DNA of 64,000 nt, taken from UBA6136 sp044237765. GTDB lineage: Bacteria; Pseudomonadota; Gammaproteobacteria; Methylococcales; Methylococcaceae. A program made the position numbers and the translations under genes. The DNA lies in the NCBI GenBank assembly GCA_044237765.1, contig JBIIEQ010000008.1, forward strand, positions 1 to 64,000, in the 5' to 3' direction. Below the pieces are notes generated by a model. That model did not search any database and was not told the origin of the DNA. It worked only from the letters and a program-made list of their open reading frames with translations. Of this stretch, positions 41,589 through 50,320 are shown in pieces (the stretch's first letter is position 1; each line of letters opens with the position of its first letter).

Positions 41589-44429
41589 ATGCCAACCCAG
41601 CCGATTTCTGAAGACGTCCTCAGGGAAAAATACGCCAAGCCGGGTGAAACCACGGTGGCTGACATTCATGCCCGTGTCGCCCGGGCATTGGCCTCGGTGG
41701 AGTCCGATCCCGATACCTGGGAACCGCGCTTCCGCGATGCCCTGGAGCGCGGATTCATCCCAGCTGGACGCATCATGTCGGCAGCCGGCACCGACATTCA
41801 GGCCACGCTGATCAACTGCTTCGTGCAGCCGGTCGGCGATTCCATCTCCGAACCCGATACGGACGGCAAGCCCGGCATCTACATCGCGTTGCGCGAATCG
41901 GCCGAGACCATGCGCCGGGGTGGCGGCGTCGGCTATGACTTTTCGCGCATCCGGCCCAAGGGCGCGCGGGTCAAGGGCACCGCCTCGAACGCGTCGGGCC
42001 CCATTTCCTACATGCGGGTGTTCGACCGCTCGTGCGAAACCGTCGAATCGGCCGGCAGCAGGCGCGGTGCGCAGATGGGCGTGCTGCGCTGTGATCATCC
42101 CGACATCGAGGATTTCATCCACGCCAAGGATCGCGCCGGGGAGCTGACCAACTTCAATATCTCGGTCGCCGTCACCGACGCCTTTCTGCGCGCCGTCGAG
42201 GTCGACGCCGACTGGGATCTGGTGCACCGGGCCGAGCCGGCCGAAGCGATTAGGGCGACGGTCCGGCGTCGAGACGATGGTGTCTGGGTGTATCGCACGC
42301 TGCCGGCCCGCGAGCTGTGGGAGCAGATCATGGCCTCCACCTTCGACCATGCTGAGCCGGGTGTCCTCTTCATCGACCGCGCGAATGCCGAAAACAATCT
42401 GCACTATTGCGAGATATTCGAGGCGACCAACCCGTGCGCCGAGGAGTTCCTGCCCGATTACGGCTGCTGTTGCTTGGGTTCGATCAACCTGACCCGGCTG
42501 GTCGAGTCACCCTTCGACGAGCGGGCGACGTTTGATTTTGGCGGGCTGACGGAACTGACGGCACTGGCCGTGCGCATGCTCGACAACGTCCTGGACCTGA
42601 CCTATTGGCCGCTGCCGCAACAGCGGGACGAGGCCATGGCCAAGCGCCGCATCGGCCTGGGCTTCACCGGACTGGGCGACGCGCTGATCATGCTGGGCCT
42701 GCGCTATGACACCGAAGCCGCCCGGGCCATGGCCGCCCGCATTGCCGAGACGCTGCGCGACGCAGCCTATCGTGCTTCGGTGGAGCTGGCGAAAGAAAAA
42801 GGTGCGTTCCCGTTGTTCCAGGCTGATCCGTATCTGGATTCGGGCTTTGCCGGCCGGCTGCCGGCCGAATTACGCGAGGCCATCAGCGCGCACGGGCTGC
42901 GCAACAGCCACCTGCTGGCCATGGCGCCGACCGGCACCATCAGCCTGGCCTTCGCCGACAATGCCTCCAACGGCATCGAGCCGCCGTTCGCCTGGACCTA
43001 TACCCGACGCAAGCGCACCCCGGACGGCGGGGTTGAGGACTATGCTGTCGAGGATCATGCCTGGCGCCGCTACCGCATCGAGGGTGGCGACACGGACAAG
43101 CTGCCGCCTCACTGGATCACGGCGCTGGAGATCGCCGCGCTCGACCACATGCGCATGCTGGCGGCGGTGCAGCCGTTCACCGACACCAGCATCTCCAAGA
43201 CGGTCAACGTGCCGGCCGACTATCCGTTCGAGGCGTTCAAGGACCTGTATCTGGAGGCCTGGCGACATGGCCTGAAGGGTCTTGCCACCTATCGGCCCAA
43301 TCTCATTACCGGCGCGGTGCTGGAGGCGACCGATGCCCAGGCGGTCAAGGCCGCCGGCACGGCGCCCGATTTCGATGAGTCGGACCCCAACCGCCGCATT
43401 CATCTGGAGCAGGTGCCCGAGCCGACGCTGGCCTCGCTGCGCTGGCGGAGACGGCCCCGCCCAACCGGCGGCAATCCGGCCTGGTGTTTCCTGGTCGATC
43501 ATCCGCGCGGTTCGTTCGCCGTGTTCGTCGGCCATCTGGAGGATGGGCGGCGGGCGCCATTCGAGGTGTGGATCAACGGCGCCGAGCAGCCGCGCGGGCT
43601 GGGCGCGTTGGCCAAGTCCATGTCGATGGACATGCGCTCCAACGATCGCGGCTGGCTCAAGGCCAAGCTGGAAAGTCTGATGAAAGCCTCAGGCGATGAT
43701 GCCTTCGACCTGCCGCTGCCGCCCGATGGCGAACTGACCCGCGTGCCCAGCCTGGTCGCCGGTTTTGCGCGGCTGGTGCATCAGCGCTGTGTCGATCTGG
43801 GGGCGTTCGCCGAGAAGGGCGAAACCCCGGTTCTGGACGCGTTGATGTCACCCAAGGAACCCAAGACCGGCCCGGACGGGACGCTGTCCTGGACCGTCGA
43901 CATCTACAACCCCGCCACCGGAGACGACTTCGTCATGGGGCTCAAGGAACTGGTACTGCCCAACGGCCAGCGTCGGCCTTATTCGGTCTGGCTGTCCGGC
44001 GAATATCCCAAGGTGCTGGACGGTCTGTGCAAGTCACTGTCCTACGACATGCGGGTGATCGACCCAGCCTGGATTGGCGCCAAGCTGCGGCAACTGGTCG
44101 ATTTCGCCGAGCCGCAGGGCGATTTCCTGGCTTGGGTGCCGGGGGAAAATCGCAAGACTAATTATCCCTCGACCGTCGCCTATCTGGTGCGGCTGATCAT
44201 CCACCGCTTCGCCCTTCTGGAGATTCTCGACGAGAATGGCATCCCCGTGGAGGATATGGGCATCGTCGCCTACGATGCCGAGAACGTGTTGCCACTGCGG
44301 ACCCATGCGGCCGGCGTCATCGATATCCGTCCCGGCAAGCGCTGTCCGGAATGCGGCAACCATGCCGTCATTCGCAAGGACGGTTGCGATTTCTGCAGCG
44401 CCTGCGGCGCGGTGGGGGGGTGTGGGTAG
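41589..44429 (+). CDS. nrdJ: Adenosylcobalamin-dependent (class II) ribonucleotide reductase
   Basis: Reduces ribonucleotides to deoxyribonucleotides with a B12-derived radical, with or without oxygen. 946 residues from ATG 41589 (SD AAGGGGGA, 5 bases). Catalytic region: RRGGGVGYDFSRIRPKG, active-site NPCAEEFLPDYGCCCLGSINL, and the loop MAPTGTISLAF. The C-terminal part is long and ends in a zinc-ribbon CPECG...CDFCSACG. No class I or III enzyme is in the window. No cobalamin riboswitch is visible in the 58 bases before it. The gene is visibly richer in G/C at third positions than neighbours such as yidC. Confidence 0.95.
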   Translation: MPTQPISEDVLREKYAKPGETTVADIHARVARALASVESDPDTWEPRFRDALERGFIPAGRIMSAAGTDIQATLINCFVQPVGDSISEPDTDGKPGIYIALRESAETMRRGGGVGYDFSRIRPKGARVKGTASNASGPISYMRVFDRSCETVESAGSRRGAQMGVLRCDHPDIEDFIHAKDRAGELTNFNISVAVTDAFLRAVEVDADWDLVHRAEPAEAIRATVRRRDDGVWVYRTLPARELWEQIMASTFDHAEPGVLFIDRANAENNLHYCEIFEATNPCAEEFLPDYGCCCLGSINLTRLVESPFDERATFDFGGLTELTALAVRMLDNVLDLTYWPLPQQRDEAMAKRRIGLGFTGLGDALIMLGLRYDTEAARAMAARIAETLRDAAYRASVELAKEKGAFPLFQADPYLDSGFAGRLPAELREAISAHGLRNSHLLAMAPTGTISLAFADNASNGIEPPFAWTYTRRKRTPDGGVEDYAVEDHAWRRYRIEGGDTDKLPPHWITALEIAALDHMRMLAAVQPFTDTSISKTVNVPADYPFEAFKDLYLEAWRHGLKGLATYRPNLITGAVLEATDAQAVKAAGTAPDFDESDPNRRIHLEQVPEPTLASLRWRRRPRPTGGNPAWCFLVDHPRGSFAVFVGHLEDGRRAPFEVWINGAEQPRGLGALAKSMSMDMRSNDRGWLKAKLESLMKASGDDAFDLPLPPDGELTRVPSLVAGFARLVHQRCVDLGAFAEKGETPVLDALMSPKEPKTGPDGTLSWTVDIYNPATGDDFVMGLKELVLPNGQRRPYSVWLSGEYPKVLDGLCKSLSYDMRVIDPAWIGAKLRQLVDFAEPQGDFLAWVPGENRKTNYPSTVAYLVRLIIHRFALLEILDENGIPVEDMGIVAYDAENVLPLRTHAAGVIDIRPGKRCPECGNHAVIRKDGCDFCSACGAVGGCG

Positions 44430-44436
44430 CGCCGGC

Positions 44437-44937
44437 TTACCGACGCCAGCTCACCCGTAACAGAAATTCGCCTTCCTGATAGTGAAAGTCCAGATCGCCC
44501 TTGCAGGCACCATGCAGGGCATCGCCGGTGGCGCGTGCCAGATGCGGATCGGTGAAGGTAACGAGCAGGGCGCCGTCGGCTTGTTCTTCCATGTCGATGA
44601 ACCGCTTCAGGGCATGCTCTGATTTCTCCCGCTGCTCCACATTACGGATGAGGTGGTGGATGTCGTCGCGGTGCCCGGCGAGAAAGTCGCCACTGATCGT
44701 CAGGAAACCCGCTGGGCATCGGTCATGGATGCGCTGGCAGGCAGGGCATCTATGCTGCTCGGCTCCTGCGGTTGCTTGCCCACGCTGCCAGCGTCCGCCC
44801 TAGTAAATGGCGCCGCAGTCCGGGCAGGCCGTGGGTTCGCTGAGTTTGATCCGGGCATGGTAGGGATCATGCTCAAGTTCCCGCAGGTTGCGAATCTGGG
44901 TCCCTGATGCCTGAAGATGGGGTGTTTTGTTGTTCAT
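44437..44937 (-). pseudogene. BCAM0308-family zinc-ribbon protein, interrupted by an amber codon
   Basis: From ATG 44935-44937 the frame reads MNNKTPHLQASGTQIRNL and then CPDCGAIY, and meets TAG at 44800-44802. The same frame continues without break as GGRWQRG, CPACQRIHDRCPAG, TISGDFLAGHRDDIHHLIRNVE, HALKRFIDMEEQ, LVTFTDPHLARATGDALH and ends RVSWRR. The stop falls exactly inside the CGA-x-Y-x-x-GRW zinc-ribbon motif. Apart from one codon the gene is intact, so it is a very young nonsense mutation, a sequencing error or read through. BCAM0308-type genes lie in low-oxygen stress loci in Burkholderia. The ATG-distal part (44437-44640) is the longest open piece. Confidence 0.75.
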
Positions 44938-45248
44938 GATGAATCTCCGGTTACGTGGTGACCAATCCGACACTCTTTCCTAGGCCTTGCGAGCGGCCAA
45001 AAGCAAAAGAGAACACTGCATCCGATCGCATGGTGTGCCGCTCGATCTTTCCTCCTTGTATGAGTATGGCCGTAGCGCTAATAACTCTGATTGGCCAATT
45101 GGATCAGCCTGTTCTATGTTCAGCAAAGGTTGTGTTTGGCAATGGACGGGGGAAGTCCTGTCGGTTTAACGTGGCGGCAACAAAAGTGGCACTCTCACTG
45201 TGCCATCTCCAGATTTTCCGGAAATTCTAAGGATAGGAGCGCGCAGTC
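44938..45248. other. Intergenic region between divergent broken genes
   Basis: 311 bases between the BCAM0308-like pseudogene (minus) and the MBL pseudogene (plus). An SD AGGATAGGAG sits before the ATG at 45249. I see no clear sigma-70, sigma-54 or FNR-type site that I can support, and no coding region. Confidence 0.4.
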
Positions 45249-46666
45249 ATGACCAAAACCATCTCTTCCAAGGCTCGTCTCACCTCTTTTGGCGCTGCTC
45301 GCCAGGTCACCGGCTCCTGTCATCTTTTGGAAACCGACCGGGGACGACTGCTGCTCGATTGTGGGATGTTTCAAGGGCCTCCGGATGTCGAGGCACAGAA
45401 CCAGCTCGGCTTTCCCTTTGATCCCGCCTCGCTGGATGCCGTGATCGTCTCCCACGCACATATCGATCACTCTGGCTTGTTGCCCAAGCTGGTCAAGGCC
45501 GGATATGGAGGACCGATCTATGTCACGCCGCCCACGCATGATTTGCTGGAGCTGCTGCTGAAGGATGCCGCGCATCTGGAAATGATGGACACCCAGTGGG
45601 AAAACAAACGGCGGCAGCGGGCCGGCAAGCGACTGATCGAGCCATTGTATACCCTGTACGATGTAGGCCAGGTCCTCAGCCAGCGCACGACCGTTGCCTA
45701 CGGTGCAGCCACGGAGGTGCTGCCCGGCGTCAGGCTGCATTTCCACGATGCCGGCCACATCATTGGTGCGGCTATCGTCGAGGTGGTCCTGGAATCGGGC
45801 GGCAAGAACCGGACGCTGGTCTTCTCGGGGGATCTCGGTAATCGCTATTCGCCGTTATTGCGAGACCCGGACAAAATGGATCGGGCCGATGTGTTATTGC
45901 TTGAATCCACCTATGGCGATCGCGATCATCGCTCCCTGCCCGAGACGTTGGATGAACTGAGGCTAGCGCTGCAGCAGGCTTCAAAAGGCGGGGGCAACGT
46001 GTTGATATCGTCCTTTGCGGTTGGCCGGACGCAGGACATTCTGTACTGGCTGGGCCGTTTTTATCGTGACGGCCAGCTCCCGCAGCAGCGGGTATTCGTG
46101 GATAGCCCGATGGCGATCGAGGCCAGCGAGATTTACGCGCGATATACCGGCCTGTTCAATCGGGACGACCCGGAGTTTAACCGCGCACTGGAGCACGGCG
46201 GCTGGCAAGCCTGGCTGCCGATCCTGTCCTATTCACGCACGAGCGAGGAGTCCATGGCGCTCAATAAAGTGAAGGCGCCATCATCATTGCCGGCAGCGGC
46301 ATGTGTACCGGGGGGCGCATTCGCCATCATTTCAAGTACAACCTCTGGCGGCGCGACACACATGTGATCATTTCCGGCTTCCAGCCCCGCGGCACGCTCG
46401 GAAGGCGCCTCGTGGACGGCGTGCGTCGGGTGTCCATTCTCGGTAGCGAAATCGCGGTGCGGGCGACTATTCATACGTTGGGAGGCTTTTCCGCCCATGC
46501 GGGACAGACCTAGCTGGTGAGTTGGGCGCTGGGCATGAGGCCGTCAGATCCCCGAGTCTATCTGGTCCATGGCGAAGTCGAGGCTATGGAGGCGTTGAAG
46601 CAGTGTCTCCATCAATCAAAGATGCGGGTAGAGATTGCCGAATATGGGTCCTCCATCACGATCTGA
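45249..46666 (+). pseudogene. MBL-fold / beta-CASP RNA nuclease, frameshifted and with a stop
   Basis: The first 340 or so residues are a good metallo-beta-lactamase/beta-CASP protein: TSFGAARQVTGSCHLLE, LLLDCGMFQG, VSHAHIDHSGLLPKL (HxHxDH), HDAGHIIGAA, FSGDLGN, LLESTYGDR and FVDSPMA. Near 46270-46275 the frame shifts (loss of 1 or 4 bases) after SMALNKVK; the correct continuation IIIAGSGMCTGGRIRHHFKYNL, HVIISGFQPRGTLGRRL, TLGGFSAHAGQT runs in frame 2 and then meets TAG at 46511-46513, beyond which LVSWALGMRP...VYLVHGE still reads to a final stop at 46664-46666. Two independent lesions. Family members act on RNA (CPSF/YSH1-like). Confidence 0.88.
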
Positions 46667-46741
46667 TCAGAACCCGGGCTGGCGGCGTCCGATGCCGCGC
46701 CGCTTCTCGCTAGGCTTAATCAGTCTCGTCCTGTGTCTGGT

Positions 46742-48974
46742 TCATCTGGGTCGCGATAATGGCCCACTCCCGGAATTTCCACTCAACCCGATGGTTAACG
46801 GTTCCGGCGGGGAATATTCTCCCGCGTCATCGCGATCACCGGCAGCGGTGTTCAATAGCAACGCCAGGGCCTCGTCGACGGACGTGACCGCAAAGATATG
46901 AAATTGGCCGGCTGCGGCTGCGGCCACCACGTCCTCACGGAGCATCAGGTGCGGGATATTGGCCTTGGGAATGATCACGCCCTGATGCCCAGTGAGTCCG
47001 GTCGCCTTGCAGACATCGAAAAATCCTTCGACCTTCTCGTTGACCCCGCCAATCGGCTGAATCCGGCCCAACTGGTTGACCGATCCGGTGACTGCGAGCG
47101 ATTGCAGGGCAGACAGGTCGGACAGGGAAGACAGCAGTGCGCAAAGCTCAGCCAGCGACGCGCTGTCGCCTTCTACTTCGGCATACGACTGTTCGAACAC
47201 CAGGCTGGCGGACAGTGAGAGCGGTTGGATGCGCGCCTAGCGTCCTGACAAGAGGGCCGAAAGAATCATCACGCCCTTGCTGTGCAGGGGGCCGCCCAGT
47301 TCGGCATCCCGCTCGATATCGACAATCTTGCCCGTGCCCAGGCGGGTGGTTGCGGTGATACGCGAGGGCTGGCCGAAGCTAAAGTCGCCCAGCGTGATCA
47401 CCGATAGGCCTTTGACCTGACCGATGGTGCTGCCCTGAGTGTCGATGAGCAGACTGCCGCGTCGGATATGCTCGTAAATCTTGTCGCGGACGCGACTGGA
47501 CCTCCGGATGTGCTGGTCAATGGCGGTCTGAATGGCCTCCCGGGTGATGAGTGTGTGACCCTGCTCGTCAGACCATTAGACCGCCTCCTTCAGGAGGTCC
47601 CCAAGAGGTCTGAGGTGAGTGCCCAGTTTGCACCATCCTCCGCCAGTCGGGATGAGTGTTCGACAACCCGGATCACCGCATCACGATCAAGTGGGCGCAG
47701 GTGGTTGTTTCTGGCCACGCTGCCGATCAGTTGGGCCAGCAAGCGGTGCTTTCTGCATTGCGATCCAGACTGTCCTCGAAATCCGCCGGAATCTTGAAGA
47801 GATCCTGAAACTCCGGGTCGGAAAGATTCAACAGGTAGTAGAGGATACGGTCGCCGGTCAGGATGATTTTGACATCCAGCGGAATGGGCTCGGGTTCCAG
47901 GGAGGCCTTTCCCACCAGGCTGAGTGTGCGTTCCAGGGGTTCGATGCGGATTTCCCCCGAGTGCAAGGCTCGTTTCAGCGTCTCCCAGACGTGGGGCTGA
48001 GCCAGCAATGTGCGCGCATCCAGTATGAGATAGCCGCCGTTGGCGCGATGCAACGCTCCCGGGTGGATCATCCTGAAGTCGGTGATGAGGGTTCCCATCT
48101 GGGCCTGATGCTCCACACGTCAAATAGGTTGGCGTGATGAGGCAGCCGTTCGAAGACAACGGGCGCGCCATGGGTCATGTCGTTGTTGACCAGGAGATTC
48201 AAGCCATAGCGCAGGCGGTGGTCGAATGGTCGTGCTGGTCCCAAGGGCGGGGGGTTTGCTGTCTTCATGACCCGTGATGAATTCATGCGAGTGGTCGATG
48301 AGAGTGTTTCCAAGCGCTTCGAGGTGCTGGATCAGCGGCGTGTGAACGGCATAACGGGTTTTCAGGTCATCAATCAGCCGACGAATAGCGGATGCCGCTG
48401 TTTCATGGTTCAGCGCAGCCAGCTTTTCCTTGGCTTCACGCTGCCAGGCAGGAAACTGGCGAACGATTTTCTGCAAGCGTGCGTGAAAATCGGCGATAGC
48501 TTCTTTCAGGGCTTGCTGCCGCTCCATCGGCAGCTTCTGGAAATCCTCGGGGCTGAGCGCCTCGGCCTTCTCGTTGATGGGCGCAAAAGAGAAATGGGCG
48601 TGCATTTCAATCAGAGCAATCTGCTGTGCTTGCGCCTCAGCACGCAAGGCATCGATAGCCAAAGCCTGCCGCTGATTCACATCCTCTTCGATGGCTTCGG
48701 TCTGCTCGCGATAGCTCTCGACTTCGACCAAAACAGCCTCCACGGCAGCGGTTTTTGGACCCAGGGCAAACAGAGTGAATCCCTCATGGGTCGTGCTCAA
48801 GCCAAATTGCAGCGCTTCCATCGCGCGCTCCTGGCCGATCGCGAGGCCAATATCGGGCAGCGTCTCCGTGGTGGAGAAATCGAAATCCGCCGGATTACAA
48901 CGCTTTAGCAGTAGCGCTGGCTTCAGGGGTTGGTCGAAATCGGACACGGGCGAGACGGTGCTCCTGTCCGTCAA
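46742..48974 (-). pseudogene. Lon-like ATP-dependent protease (AAA+ / Lon S16), heavily degraded
   Basis: Five separate frame pieces together resemble one LonB/AAA_32-type protease. 48974-about 48250: IGQERAMEALQFGLSTTHEGFTLFALGP then helical region; the Walker A segment normally after FALGP is deleted. About 48230-48130: YGLNLLVNNDMTHGAPVVFE. 48116-47760: AQMGTLITDFRMIHPGALHRANGGYLILDARTLL (Walker B), DVKIILTGDR. About 47760-47590: LAQLIGSVARNNHLRPLDRDAVIRVVE. 47590-46742: with TAA at 47576-47578 and TAG at 47237-47239, the protease domain follows, with EGDSAS (catalytic Ser) and GGVNEKVEG (catalytic Lys). At least three frame changes, one deletion and two nonsense codons. Confidence 0.88.
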
Positions 48975-48998
48975 TAGCCCGGTATCGGCAGAGAAGGC

Positions 48999-49244
48999 TT
49001 AGGCGAAATATTTGCGGAGGGTCGTTTCGATCATGCTCCAGGGCATGATGAAGGGTTTCTTGGAAATTTGAATGGCGAGGTTGTTCTCAAGGATAAGGTA
49101 GCTCCCCTCAATGCCGTGCCCGGAGAAATGTCCGGTTTGGCTGTCGCCCTCGAAATTGACGCCATTGTCGCGGGCAGCCACCTTGGCTTTCGCGATGACT
49201 TCATTTGGGTCGCTACTGAGTTTGACTTCGAAGGCTTTGCTCAT
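48999..49244 (-). CDS. Small protein resembling the polyhydroxyalkanoic-acid-system family
   Basis: 81 residues from MSKAFEVKLSSDPNEVIAKAKVAARDNGVNFEGDSQTG-type start (an upstream in-frame ATG 15 bases earlier is possible). The pattern of an N-terminal helix, then HFSGHGIEGSYLILENNLAIQIS, then PFIMPWSMIETTLRKYF resembles PF09650 (PHA granule-associated putative proteins). It lies between the Lon-like pseudogene and rpoH and is intact. The family call is tentative. Confidence 0.6.
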   Translation of the reverse strand: MSKAFEVKLSSDPNEVIAKAKVAARDNGVNFEGDSQTGHFSGHGIEGSYLILENNLAIQISKKPFIMPWSMIETTLRKYFA

Positions 49245-49347
49245 TTGGTGGATTCCCATTCCGTGATTCAACATTGCGGAGAATCTTATACGAATTGCCC
49301 TCAATCGGTGAAATGTCGGGCAGTTTCAATGGGTGTGGCCGGGCATG

Positions 49348-49376
49348 AAAAAGGCGGCACAACCGCCGCCTTTTTC
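49348..49376. terminator. Bidirectional terminator after rpoH
   Basis: AAGGCGGC (49351-49358), loop ACAACC, GCCGCCTT (49365-49372), with AAAA before and TTT after, so it works in both directions. It lies 18 bases past the rpoH stop. Confidence 0.88.
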
Positions 49377-49393
49377 GCTAGGTGGTTGCTGGC

Positions 49394-50248
49394 CTAGGCG
49401 GCCATTGAGAGCTTGATCCGCTTCATGGCGGAGCTTTCCAGTTGCCGGATACGCTCGGCGGACACGTTATAGCGCGCAGCCAAGTCATGCAGGGTCAGCT
49501 TTTCCTCGCTGAGCCAGCGGCTTTTGACGATATCGCGGCTGCGGTCATCCAGTGTCTCGATGGCGCTGATTAGACGGCTTTGTTCGTTCTCTTCCCAGTC
49601 GCTCTCCTCGAGCAGTTCCGCCGGGTCGGCGTTTGACTTCTTCAGGTAATGAACCGGGGCGGCAAGATCCTTTTCCCCATCTTCCGAATCATCCGAGGCG
49701 TCAAAGGCCATGTCGTGGCTGCTCAGGCGGCCTTCCATTTCGTAGACCGTAGCGACATCCACATCCAGCTCTTCCGCGATGGTGTGGGCTTCCTCCGAGT
49801 TGAGCCAGCCGAGCCGGTTTTTATACTTCCGTAGATTAAAGAAGAGCTTGCGCTGAGCTTTGGTGGTCGCCACCTTGACGATGCGCCAGTTCTGGATGAT
49901 GTACTCGTGGATTTCCGCCTTGATCCAGTGCACGGCAAAGGACACCAGGCGCACCCCGACTTCCGGGTCAAAACGTTTGACGGCCTTCATCAGGCCAATG
50001 TTGCCTTCCTGAATCAGGTCAGACAACGGCAATCCATACCCCATGTAACCCCGGGCCACGTGAGCAACGAAGCGTAAGTTGGCCATGACGAGCTTGCGAG
50101 CGGCGTCGAGATCGCCGTCCTCGCGAAAGCGCACGGCTAGGGCGCGTTCCTCTTCGGCTTCGAGACGCGGCAAACGGCTGATGCCAGCCATGTAGTCATC
50201 GATGGAGCCCAGTGAAACATTCAGCGGCAGGGTCAGTGCATTGGTCAT
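49394..50248 (-). CDS. rpoH: RNA polymerase sigma-32 factor (heat shock)
   Basis: Directs transcription of heat-shock genes. 284 residues from ATG 50246-50248 (the frame is open 42 bases further). Region 2: LVMANLRFVAHVARGYMGYGLPLSDLIQEGNIGLMKAVKRFDPEVGVRLVSFAVHWI, with the RpoH box QRKLFFNLRK just after; region 4: LDDRSRDIVKSRWLSEEKLTLHDLAARYNVSAERIRQLE. A perfect CIRCE operator lies 36 bases upstream, overlapping a sigma-70 promoter. Downstream of ftsX but with its own promoter. Confidence 0.98.
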   Translation of the reverse strand: MTNALTLPLNVSLGSIDDYMAGISRLPRLEAEEERALAVRFREDGDLDAARKLVMANLRFVAHVARGYMGYGLPLSDLIQEGNIGLMKAVKRFDPEVGVRLVSFAVHWIKAEIHEYIIQNWRIVKVATTKAQRKLFFNLRKYKNRLGWLNSEEAHTIAEELDVDVATVYEMEGRLSSHDMAFDASDDSEDGEKDLAAPVHYLKKSNADPAELLEESDWEENEQSRLISAIETLDDRSRDIVKSRWLSEEKLTLHDLAARYNVSAERIRQLESSAMKRIKLSMAA

Positions 50249-50279
50249 GTAAGTCCCCCATGGTTTGGAATGGCCAGAT

Positions 50280-50310
50280 AATATTAGCACTCTAGGACAG
50301 TGAGTGCTAA
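50280..50310 (-). promoter_or_regulatory. Sigma-70 promoter of rpoH, overlapped by CIRCE
   Basis: On the minus strand TTAGCA (50305-50310), 18-base spacer, TAATAT (50281-50286). The -35 falls in one CIRCE arm and the -10 in the other, so bound HrcA would block RNA polymerase directly. Transcription would start near 50274. Confidence 0.5.
50284..50310 (-). promoter_or_regulatory. CIRCE operator (HrcA site) upstream of rpoH
   Basis: TTAGCACTC (50284-50292), 9-base spacer, GAGTGCTAA (50302-50310): a perfect CIRCE element, the binding site of the heat-shock repressor HrcA. It lies between the ftsX stop (50321) and the rpoH ATG (50248), so it controls rpoH. hrcA is not in the window. Confidence 0.95.
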
Positions 50311-50320
50311 TGACGGTTCC

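Noticed and set aside
42870..43535. Minus-strand ORF of 221 codons antisense to nrdJ, and a plus-strand frame of 189 codons at 42706-43275
   Set aside because: Both are Arg/Ala/Pro-rich shadow frames inside the conserved reductase gene with no start signals or recognisable domain.
47619..48908. Plus-strand ORFs of 172 and 213 codons opposite the Lon-like remnant
   Set aside because: They have no family features, while the minus strand carries clear Lon-like protease motifs in several frames.
44437..48974. Explaining all frame breaks as poor sequence quality
   Set aside because: Disruptions are confined to this cluster and norR, while long genes such as gyrB, the RND pump, nrdJ and yidC are open; random indel error would hit those too. 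Local assembly error cannot be fully excluded.
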